From: Bacteroidota bacterium
GTDB lineage: Bacteria; Bacteroidota; Bacteroidia; Sphingobacteriales; Sphingobacteriaceae
Assembly: GCA_013286985.1 (NCBI GenBank)
Contig: JABDEQ010000016.1
Coordinates: 1-38,385 of the forward strand
Length of the DNA stretch: 38,385 bases
Reading direction: 5' to 3'
The translations under genes and the position numbers were made by a program. Positions 31,837 to 38,385 of this stretch are shown here, in pieces; position 1 is the stretch's first letter, and each line of letters begins with the position of its first letter. The notes under the pieces are model-generated. The model was not told the DNA's origin and did no database searches. It saw only the letters and a program-made list of their open reading frames with translations.

Positions 31837-32631
31837 TTAAATTTGCGAGCAGGCAGCGGGCACAATAAAAGTAGATGTAATGTGCAAAACCAGCTTTGCA
31901 TCAGCATAATCGGGTATGGTACTTATCTTTTTCCATTCCGGATCATTGCCAAAAGCTTTCCAATGACTATCATGCGCGGCCATGTCGTCAAAGGTTACCA
32001 TATAAATCAAATTGGGGCGCAGTTCGCCAATAATTGTCTCTCCAAAAAATACCGGGTTAAAGCCAAGTCGCTTAAAAATATCTATCTCACCTGCATCATT
32101 AAACATTTCCAGCTTCTTTTTTCCGGCAGCTTCACTGGCATGCTCGTAACGGCGCAACTCAAAAATGCGTGGTTTTTTTGCAGGCACCTGTAGTACCGGC
32201 ATGTGCGCAAATGCTTTTAATAACGAACTTTCAATCCGCTCGTAAGCCGGTTCGGTTGCAGGGGCATTTAAATAAGCGTCGCCCGCTGCCAGGTATAATT
32301 TATCAGCAGTCAGCTTATCGCTAACTGCTAACAAATCATCCAATGAGTTGTGGGGAATAAAAGCATATAATTTTGTTTGCCCGGTTGGTTTAAGCTCGGT
32401 GAATAAGCCGACGGCTTTGCTTCCATATCTGTTCAACGCAGGGATAAATGCATTGGCAAAATACTCTTCCACTATTTCTTGTTGCCGGGCATTTTTCAAA
32501 GTATAAACACGCAATTCGTAAAATTGGCGGATACCTGTTTTCGTTTTCATTGCTGCTTCACTTATTTGTGATATAACTGCGCCTGCGGCGGTGGTTATTA
32601 ACGATGCTTTTACAAACGAGCGTCTTTTCAT
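31837..32631 (-). CDS. Secreted NIPSNAP-domain protein
   Basis: 264 residues from the ATG at 32631, where a Tat-type leader begins (MKRRSFVKASLITTAAGAV); an in-frame start at 32712 would hide it. It contains two NIPSNAP (dimeric alpha-beta barrel) domains: FYELRVYTLKNARQQE (about 38-53) and IFELRRYEHASEAAGKKK (about 155-172). The function is unknown. It lies 72 bases before the Tat-exported TIM-barrel protein on the same strand and is probably co-transcribed. Confidence 0.85.
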   Translation of the reverse strand: MKRRSFVKASLITTAAGAVISQISEAAMKTKTGIRQFYELRVYTLKNARQQEIVEEYFANAFIPALNRYGSKAVGLFTELKPTGQTKLYAFIPHNSLDDLLAVSDKLTADKLYLAAGDAYLNAPATEPAYERIESSLLKAFAHMPVLQVPAKKPRIFELRRYEHASEAAGKKKLEMFNDAGEIDIFKRLGFNPVFFGETIIGELRPNLIYMVTFDDMAAHDSHWKAFGNDPEWKKISTIPDYADAKLVLHITSTFIVPAACSQI

Positions 32632-32837
32632 AGTTGTTGGTTGTGATGATAAAACTATAAAAAAAACAGCTTGCAACATAGCCGGTGGGGCACTGTTTAA
32701 ATTATTAGCCAAATTGCAGCCAAATTGCCTTTTTACAAACTATAAACATTATTTTACATAAACTTGTATCCTGATCTAACCAATCGAGTTAATAGACTGT
32801 ATGCTTAAGTCCCGGGGCTCCATTTTATTTGACCGGG

Positions 32838-32872
32838 ATGGACATATTTATGGACCCAATTGGTGGATGGAC
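32838..32872 (+). promoter_or_regulatory. Three ATGGAC repeats before cysE
   Basis: ATGGAC occurs at 32838-32843, 32850-32855 and 32867-32872, just before the cysE start (32890). TCCCGG/CCGGGA (32810-32815, 32833-32838) can form a stem next to them. A regulator site or leader structure is possible; no known riboswitch was recognised. Confidence 0.3.
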
Positions 32873-32889
32873 AATTTTAGATTCACAAA

Positions 32890-33699
32890 ATGAACGACCA
32901 ATTTTACAGGCAGATTTTTGACAAACATCAGCACGTTGAGGCAACACCCTCAAATAAGGAGATTACTGCCTGGGCCCTGCGGGTTATCCGCTTATTATAT
33001 CCCGAACAGTCAAAACAAGTTTTCACTTCTGTAGATCAGCTGAAGGACGAGTTTAACCTGTTAGAGAATGAACTTGTGCAGGTAATGAACGCTACCAAGG
33101 CTTGTCAAAATTGTGATAACGAGCAACTGGCTCAGGCTTTTTTCGAACAGATGCCCCATTTATATGCCGTATTAAATACCGACATATGGGCCATTTTTGA
33201 CGGTGATCCCGCAGCCGGCAGCGAATTTGAAGTGATCCGCACCTATCCGGGTTTCTTTGCCATTTCATTTTACCGCCTGGCAAACAGCTTACACAAGTAT
33301 AACGTGCCTTTGCTACCGCGTATCCTTACAGAACATGCGCATTCTAAAACAGGTATTGACATTCATCCGGGTGCTCAAATAGACGAGTATTTCCATATAG
33401 ATCATGGTACTGGTATTGTAATAGGCGAAAGCTGTATTATAGGCAAACATGTAAAACTGTACCAGGGAGTTACCCTTGGAGCGCTAAGCGTAGCCAAAAA
33501 TATGGCGAACACCAAGCGGCACCCAACGGTTGAGGATCATGTGGTAATTTATTCGGGAGCCACTATCTTGGGTGGCGAGACTGTGATAGGCCACGATAGC
33601 ATTATAGGCGGTAATGTGTGGCTCACCAAAAGTGTGCCGCCGCATTCAACGGTGTTTCATAAACCCGAAATCACCGTATTAAATAAATCAAAAGTTTAA
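32890..33699 (+). CDS. cysE: Serine O-acetyltransferase
   Basis: 269 residues. The N-terminal half is helical and the C-terminal half is a left-handed beta helix of hexapeptide repeats (IDIHPGAQIDEYFHIDHG, shown in part, and GNVWLTKSVPPHSTVF). The catalytic His-Asp pair fits HIDHGTG. It acetylates L-serine with acetyl-CoA, the first step of cysteine synthesis. Four bases separate its stop from the cysteine synthase start, so cysE-cysM form a complete two-gene pathway from serine and sulfide. Confidence 0.92.
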   Translation: MNDQFYRQIFDKHQHVEATPSNKEITAWALRVIRLLYPEQSKQVFTSVDQLKDEFNLLENELVQVMNATKACQNCDNEQLAQAFFEQMPHLYAVLNTDIWAIFDGDPAAGSEFEVIRTYPGFFAISFYRLANSLHKYNVPLLPRILTEHAHSKTGIDIHPGAQIDEYFHIDHGTGIVIGESCIIGKHVKLYQGVTLGALSVAKNMANTKRHPTVEDHVVIYSGATILGGETVIGHDSIIGGNVWLTKSVPPHSTVFHKPEITVLNKSKV

Positions 33700-33703
33700 A
33701 ATT

Positions 33704-34576
33704 ATGGCAGGTATAATTGATCTGATAGGCAATACGCCTATGGCCGAAATAAAAAGACTGAATCCCAACCCCAATGTGCGCATTTTTGCCAAGCTTGAGG
33801 GAAACAATCCCGGTGGCAGCGTAAAGGACAGGGCCGCGCTTAATATGGTGCGCAGCGCGATGGAACGGGGAGAAATTAAAGCCGGAACCAAACTGATTGA
33901 AGCTACCAGCGGCAATACAGGTATTGCTTTGGCTATGATAGCCTGTTTATACGGACTTGAAATTGAACTGGTTATGCCATCCAATTCGACCCGTGAGCGT
34001 ACTTTAACTATGGAAGCCTTTGGGGCCAAAGTAACCTTGCTTGATGGTATTGAACTTTGTCGTGATTATGCCGAAGAAAAAGGTGCCAGCGGCGAATGTT
34101 TTTTATTGAACCAATTTGCCAATCCGGATTGTTACCTGGCGCATTATAAAACTACCGGGCCCGAAATCTGGCGCGATACCGAAGGCCAGATCACTCATTT
34201 TGTAAGCGCTATGGGTACTACAGGTACTATTATGGGCAACTCCATGTTTTTAAAAGAGCAGAATCCGGATATACAGATTGTTGGCTGCCAGCCCACAGAA
34301 TGTTCATCTATTCCGGGCATACGGCGCTGGCCGGTTGAATACTTGCCAAAGATATTTGACCCTAAGAAAGTTGACCGCGTAATGGATATTTCGCAGGAAG
34401 AAGCTACCCTAATGGCCCGCAGAATGGCGAAAGAGGAAGGCATTTTTGCAGGGATGAGTAGCGGTGGTGCTATGTCGGCTGCTATACGGCTTGCTGAAGA
34501 GCTTAAAGAGGGTACTATTGTGTTTATTTGCTGTGATCGTGGCGACAGGTATTTGAGCAGTGATTTGTTTGGGTGA
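33704..34576 (+). CDS. cysM: Cysteine synthase (CysM-like)
   Basis: 290 residues of the fold-type II PLP family. The PLP Lys is Lys41 in NPGGSVKDRAAL, the substrate loop is ATSGNTG (about 68-74), and the phosphate-binding glycine loop reads MGTTGT. It converts O-acetylserine and sulfide to cysteine. The short length (about 290) and NPGGSVKDR fit the CysM/B type. It follows cysE by four bases. Confidence 0.92.
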   Translation: MAGIIDLIGNTPMAEIKRLNPNPNVRIFAKLEGNNPGGSVKDRAALNMVRSAMERGEIKAGTKLIEATSGNTGIALAMIACLYGLEIELVMPSNSTRERTLTMEAFGAKVTLLDGIELCRDYAEEKGASGECFLLNQFANPDCYLAHYKTTGPEIWRDTEGQITHFVSAMGTTGTIMGNSMFLKEQNPDIQIVGCQPTECSSIPGIRRWPVEYLPKIFDPKKVDRVMDISQEEATLMARRMAKEEGIFAGMSSGGAMSAAIRLAEELKEGTIVFICCDRGDRYLSSDLFG

Positions 34577-34612
34577 TTGAATTAATCAATCCAAATTTGT
34601 ATTTTTGATTAC

Positions 34613-34822
34613 ATGGAATCGATAGTTGTACATCCTGAAAGTACGGAACAATTGGAAGCTGTCAAAGCTGTTTTAAAAGCTTTAAAAATTCCAGTTGAGC
34701 CGCAGGCCTATGTTTTACCTTTACATGTTTCAGAAAGCATTCAGAAAAGTTTAAAACAATTCGAAAACGGGCAAATTATTTCTCTTGAAGAGTTCAAGCA
34801 AAAGCATTTTATTCAAGACTAA
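34613..34822 (+). CDS. DUF2683-like antitoxin-type protein without a toxin gene
   Basis: 69 residues. ESIVVHPESTEQLEAVKAVLKALKIP, quoted in part as TEQLEAVKAVLKALKIP, and SLEEFKQKHF match small DUF2683 proteins of Bacteroidota, often followed by a RelE-type toxin. Here no toxin ORF follows; a block of dispersed palindromes starts 9 bases after the stop. It may be an orphan antitoxin or an unrelated small protein. Confidence 0.6.
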   Translation: MESIVVHPESTEQLEAVKAVLKALKIPVEPQAYVLPLHVSESIQKSLKQFENGQIISLEEFKQKHFIQD

Positions 34823-34830
34823 TAACAAAA

Positions 34831-35140
34831 AGAGGGTGTCATGCTGAGTGATAAAATCCGGGAACTATGAAGATGAAATGACAAAAAATGCGCCGTAGGT
34901 GCGACATATCGGTAGAAAATATTGTTACAAAATGTTTTGGCGTGCTGTAGGTACGCTACATGCCGGCGTACAGGTTTCGTACCTATGGCACGATATGGTT
35001 GTCGATTTTTCTTTCTACCGATATTTGCCCCCCCCGGGGTCTTTCCCTTAATTATCCATACATGCCATGGGTAGGCATGCTCGAAGCATGCCTACAAAAG
35101 CCTCTGCTCTGACCCTTCGGGTGCCTCAGGGTGACATCCC
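34831..35140. repeat. Mosaic of nested dispersed palindromes
   Basis: About 310 bases without a gene. The outer pair is GTGTCATGCTGAG (34837-34849) against CTCAGGGTGACAT (35125-35137). Inside, ATATCGGTAGAAA (34906-34918) is a perfect match to TTTCTACCGATAT (35012-35024), and GTAGGCATGC/GCATGCCTAC (35071-35080, 35086-35095) forms a hairpin. A G+C run of C and G lies at 35028-35038. Several dispersed elements seem inserted into each other. Confidence 0.75.
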
Positions 35141-35151
35141 GTCAGTTCTTC

Positions 35152-36135
35152 TTACAACTTCCTCTCTTCCACCCCTTCATTAGTAATCGTCACGGGCAGT
35201 ATCAAACCATTGTTATCAAAATACATTTTATCAATACAAACCACCCGGTGATTGCCGTCGGTTTCGCCCAATGGACGGCGATGATATACAATATACCACT
35301 CGTTGGTGCCCGGAATATTAATTACGGAATGATGACCTGCACCTGTTGCTATTGCCGGGTCCTGCTTTAAAATGGTGGCAATGCGTTTAAACGGCCCGGT
35401 TGGGGTATTGCCAATGGCGTAGGCTACCCGGTAATCGGGACCTGTCCATCCGCCTTCGCTCCACATTAAATAGTATTTGCCCAGGCGTTTAAACATTACC
35501 GGCCCTTCCACGTAATCTTTTGGGGTGATATTTTTGTAAGATATGCCATCAGCAAACGGCACTACTCCGGTAAAATCACTATTCAGTTTGGCAATATTGC
35601 ACTGCCCCCATCCGCCGTAAATAATATAATACTGGCCGTCATCATCCTTAAAAACAAACTGATCTATGGGCTGCGCTTTGTTATAAATTTTGCCGATGAG
35701 CGGCTTACCTAAATAATCTTTAAACGGCCCCTCCGGTTTATCGGCAACTGCCACACCTATGCCGCCAATTTCTTTGGTATCATCATGAATATCATTCGCG
35801 CCAAAAAATAAATAGTATTTACCATCCTTTTTCGTAATGGCGGGCGCCCACAAGGCCTTTTTTACCCATTTCACAGCACTCGAATCAAGCACATGGCTAT
35901 GTTTTGTCCAATGCACCAGATCGGTTGATGAAAAGCCATCCATAAAAACCTGTTCATTGTACGGGGCCGAGTAAGTGGGATACACCCAATATTCATTACC
36001 AAATATTTTTGCTTCCGGATCGGCATACCAACCCGGGAAGATAGGATTACCTGAGTATTCTTTTTTTTGTGCCAATACTGCTCCAACGCAAAAAATCAAT
36101 ACCAAAGGAAAAGCTTGTTTAATAAGCTTCCGCAT
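35152..36135 (-). CDS. GH43 glycoside hydrolase (arabinosidase/xylosidase-like)
   Basis: 327 residues from the ATG at 36135; a start at 36147 is less likely because it precedes the signal peptide (about 1-22, VLAQ). The five-bladed propeller shows the three catalytic acids: Asp in GWYADPE (about 39), Asp in QPIDQFVF (about 158) and Glu in DYVEGPVMF (about 210). GH43 enzymes release arabinose or xylose, sometimes galactose. It stands alone, far from the glucanase locus. The gene end abuts the repeat mosaic. Confidence 0.9.
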   Translation of the reverse strand: MRKLIKQAFPLVLIFCVGAVLAQKKEYSGNPIFPGWYADPEAKIFGNEYWVYPTYSAPYNEQVFMDGFSSTDLVHWTKHSHVLDSSAVKWVKKALWAPAITKKDGKYYLFFGANDIHDDTKEIGGIGVAVADKPEGPFKDYLGKPLIGKIYNKAQPIDQFVFKDDDGQYYIIYGGWGQCNIAKLNSDFTGVVPFADGISYKNITPKDYVEGPVMFKRLGKYYLMWSEGGWTGPDYRVAYAIGNTPTGPFKRIATILKQDPAIATGAGHHSVINIPGTNEWYIVYHRRPLGETDGNHRVVCIDKMYFDNNGLILPVTITNEGVEERKL

Positions 36136-36165
36136 GATGTTTGTCATGATTCAAGAATAATAAAA

Positions 36166-37377
36166 TTATTTTTTAGGCCTGCTTTTATTGCCCCAGCGCC
36201 GTTTTTGCGGCCTTTTGTTGGGGTCGTGTTCCTGTTTAACAGCTTCTATCGATTTTAACTCATCCGGCACATCAATTAAGCGGATAGGCTTTTCAATTAA
36301 CTGCTCAATATTTTTCAGCTTGCGCTCATCGCGGTGGTTAACAAAGGTGATGGCTGTTCCTGTGGTTTCGGCGCGGGCCGTACGGCCAATACGGTGAATA
36401 TAATCTTCCGGGTCACCGGGCACATCGTAATTAATTACCAGGTCAATCCCTTCAACATCAATTCCGCGCGACAAGGCATCGGTACCGATAATTACGGGCA
36501 GTTGTTTATTTTTAAAGGCGAGTAAAATATCCTCACGTTCTTTTTGTTCCAGGTCGGAGTGGAATGCGCTTACTTTAACATTTGCCTGCTTTAACTCTTT
36601 AGTGAGCGATTTTACAATTTCCTTGCGCGATGCAAAAATTATAGTACTCACAAACGAACCATTTTTTAACAGCATTTGCAGCAATGGTGTTTTCTGCTGA
36701 TCATGCACCCGATAAATCTGCTGATCAATACCCACTGCAGGCTGCGATAGGGCGATATTTATTTGCTCCGGATTATTCAGCACCGTTTTAGCTAAAGACC
36801 GGATGCGGCCGGGCATAGTTGCTGAGAACAATAATGTTTGTCGTTCTTTTGGCAAATAGCTGATGATCTTCATGATATCGTCAGAAAAACCCATGTCGAG
36901 CATGCGGTCGGCTTCATCCAACACCAAATGTTTTAAATGATGCAGCTTTAATATACCCGAAGTAAGGTGTGCGATTAACCGTCCCGGTGTTGCAATAATA
37001 ATGTTCACATTATTTTGTATACCGCGGCGCTGTTGTTCGTATGCGGCGCCATCGCCACCGCCAAATACGGCTATAGAACTGACCCCTGTAAAGTAAGCCA
37101 AACCTTCTACCTGCTGATCTATTTGCTGGGCCAGCTCCCGGGTGGGTGCCAAAATAAGCGTATTAATCTGGTGCTTATTACCATTACTGATGGCATTTAA
37201 AACAGGCAATAAATATGCCCCGGTTTTACCTGTGCCTGTTTGGGCGCAGGCAATAATATCCTGTCCGTTAAGTATGATAGGGATGGCCATCTCCTGTATT
37301 GGTGTAGGGGTTGTAAAACCCATGCTTAAGATGCCCTCTAAGAGTTGCTCGTTGAAATTAAAGTCCTGAAATGTCAC
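36166..37377 (-). CDS. DEAD-box RNA helicase
   Basis: 403 residues from a GTG at 37377 (GTG-ACA-TTT gives MTFQDFNF, the usual family start); an ATG upstream at 37413 adds 12 residues unlike the family. Motifs in order: Q motif TPTPIQ, I AQTGTGKT, Ia PTRELAQQ, II LDEADRMLD, III SATMP, then VI HRIGRTAR. A short basic tail (KRRWGNKSRPKK) follows. RhlE/CshA-like helicases act in RNA turnover and ribosome assembly, especially in the cold. Confidence 0.9.
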   Translation of the reverse strand: MTFQDFNFNEQLLEGILSMGFTTPTPIQEMAIPIILNGQDIIACAQTGTGKTGAYLLPVLNAISNGNKHQINTLILAPTRELAQQIDQQVEGLAYFTGVSSIAVFGGGDGAAYEQQRRGIQNNVNIIIATPGRLIAHLTSGILKLHHLKHLVLDEADRMLDMGFSDDIMKIISYLPKERQTLLFSATMPGRIRSLAKTVLNNPEQINIALSQPAVGIDQQIYRVHDQQKTPLLQMLLKNGSFVSTIIFASRKEIVKSLTKELKQANVKVSAFHSDLEQKEREDILLAFKNKQLPVIIGTDALSRGIDVEGIDLVINYDVPGDPEDYIHRIGRTARAETTGTAITFVNHRDERKLKNIEQLIEKPIRLIDVPDELKSIEAVKQEHDPNKRPQKRRWGNKSRPKK

Positions 37378-37439
37378 TATAAATTTATATGGTGAATGAA
37401 TGCAAGGTAGCAAAAAAAAGTTGTGTTTATAGTATGTGG

Positions 37440-37640
37440 ATGGTGTATCAGGCAGAAAGGGCGTAGAATCTTGCGGCGGAGGTGGCTCCTATGGCGCCGA
37501 AGCGTCCTTTTTATTTTCTATAAACAGGATGTTCCTATGAAGCGAATTGTTTAACAAATTTGCAGCTCCGTTAGGAGCTACCTGTTTATAGCAAAAAGAT
37601 AAGATTATAAGACTCCATAGGAGTCCCCTTCAACAACTGG
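37440..37640. repeat. Dispersed palindromic repeat block
   Basis: No gene. CTATAAACAGG (37518-37528) pairs with CCTGTTTATAG (37581-37591); smaller hairpins are GCTCC/GGAGC (37565-37578) and GACTCC/GGAGTC (37611-37625). These are the Bacteroidota-type repeats built on GGAGCTAC and TCTATAAACAGG words. The block separates feoB from the helicase gene. Confidence 0.75.
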
Positions 37641-37655
37641 CAAATAAGAAATAAT

Positions 37656-38385
37656 TTATTTCAGCAGATTATAGGCAATAAAACTTGCGGCATAGGCCAA
37701 AACAGTCATATAGGCGAACTGAATAGCCGGCCAGCGCCAGTTTTTTGTTTCGCGGTAAACTACAGCCACCGTGCTGGCACACTGCATGGCGAATGCGTAG
37801 AACATCATTAACGAAAAGGCTACCGCCAATGAAAATACAGGCTGTCCGGTTTGCGCATTAGTGGCCGTTTTCATTTTATATTGCACCGATTCCATTTTTT
37901 CGGCACTTCCTTCCACGCTGTAAATGGTAGCCATGGTACCCACAAATACTTCACGGGCCGCGAAAGAGGTTATAAGGGCGATGCCTATCTTCCAATCAAA
38001 ACCTAATGGCCTTATTACCGGCTCAATTACGTGACCCAATACACCTGCATATGAGTTTTCAAGCTTTTCGGAGTTGATAGCCCTGGTTAAACTATCCGGA
38101 CTCAAATGTTGCGTATACTGCGGCTTATTATATTTTTGTTCGATGGTTTTAAACCGATCACCCGGCCCATATGATGCCAGCACCCACAATATTACCGAAA
38201 CGGCAATAATTACTTTTCCGGCCTGAAAAACAAATGATTTGGATCTGTCGTACATAGAATAACCCACGTTTTTCCATCGGGGCATGCGGTAAACCGGCAG
38301 CTCCATAATGAAATAACCGCGCTCACGTCCTTTCAAAATCAACTTAAACACAAAAGCAACTACAATTGCTGATATCAAGCTGAAA
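37656..38385 (-). CDS. feoB: FeoB ferrous iron transporter, C-terminal part (cut by window edge)
   Basis: The minus-strand frame is open to the right edge and ends at 37656, giving 243 residues of the FeoB C-terminal membrane region. Recognisable parts are MELPVYRMPRWKNVGYSMYDR, quoted in part as MELPVYRMP, the FAAREVFVGTMATIYSV gating region and AMQCASTVAVV with a conserved Cys. FeoB imports ferrous iron using an N-terminal GTPase domain that must lie beyond the window. Confidence 0.92.
   Translation of the reverse strand, partial: FSLISAIVVAFVFKLILKGRERGYFIMELPVYRMPRWKNVGYSMYDRSKSFVFQAGKVIIAVSVILWVLASYGPGDRFKTIEQKYNKPQYTQHLSPDSLTRAINSEKLENSYAGVLGHVIEPVIRPLGFDWKIGIALITSFAAREVFVGTMATIYSVEGSAEKMESVQYKMKTATNAQTGQPVFSLAVAFSLMMFYAFAMQCASTVAVVYRETKNWRWPAIQFAYMTVLAYAASFIAYNLLK

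Noticed and set aside
34831..35140. CRISPR-like array or small RNA gene in the repeat block
   Set aside because: The repeats are nested inverted repeats of different families, without regular direct repeats and spacers.
1..38385. tRNA, rRNA or CRISPR loci
   Set aside because: I looked for clover-leaf and repeat-spacer patterns in the intergenic regions and saw none; tRNAscan or a CRISPR finder could confirm this.

Overview
The window looks like chromosome from a Bacteroidota member of the Sphingobacteriaceae, most like Mucilaginibacter or Pedobacter. The evidence is gene content, starts without Shine-Dalgarno sequences, promoters of the TTTG/TAnnTTTG type, many lipoproteins starting Cys-Lys-Lys, and several families of dispersed palindromic intergenic repeats. 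I see no tRNA, rRNA, CRISPR array, complete insertion sequence or prophage. Both ends are cut: an unidentified ORF at the left edge and feoB at the right edge.

Layout. (1) 1-450: truncated csaA and tadA remnants meet head to head. (2) 639-3412: superoxide dismutase, a zinc-free quinone-oxidoreductase-like enzyme and a PaaE-type flavin/2Fe-2S reductase. (3) 3446-12344, minus strand: a beta-glucan degradation locus without SusC/SusD. It has an omptin-like barrel, two GH16 lipoproteins, a GH30 lipoprotein and a GH5. Two of the enzymes share a nearly identical C-terminal beta-trefoil. Inside the locus lies a 7TMR-DISM membrane receptor whose cytoplasmic end is an IS1595-type transposase zinc ribbon plus HTH with no catalytic domain. 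(4) 12648-14703: modABC molybdate importer. (5) 14757-17275: a WG-repeat protein and a DUF2306 membrane protein.

(6) 17298-21747 is the most interesting part. An ECF sigma factor and a zinc-type anti-sigma factor are followed by a secreted methionine/lysine-rich MxKDx peptide and a secreted peroxiredoxin-like protein. Divergent to them are a DUF1223 protein, a YedZ-like cytochrome b and a Tat-exported YedY/MsrP-like molybdoenzyme. The sigma gene, the MxKDx gene and the DUF1223 gene are each preceded by GTAAGG-N14-CGACTAA with exactly the same spacing, so a single regulon is likely. The content parallels the proteobacterial SigF/NrsF-YedY1/YedZ1-MrpX hypochlorite defence, with an unrelated anti-sigma factor. 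The nearby modABC could supply the molybdenum.

(7) 21867-30749: a GPH-type symporter, then a long minus-strand cluster of secreted PrxQ, DUF1475, DUF1295, a CFA-like methyltransferase, an alpha/beta hydrolase, a COG2907 flavoprotein, DUF1365 and a CFA synthase. It resembles clusters controlled by sigma-E/ChrR in Proteobacteria that modify unsaturated membrane fatty acids, including furan fatty acid synthesis. Regions 6 and 7 together suggest an envelope oxidative-stress island that protects periplasmic proteins and membrane lipids.

(8) 30889-38385: two Tat-signal proteins (TIM-barrel isomerase-like, NIPSNAP), cysE-cysM, an orphan DUF2683 antitoxin-like protein, a mosaic of dispersed palindromes, a GH43 enzyme, a DEAD-box helicase, a second repeat block and the C-terminal part of FeoB.
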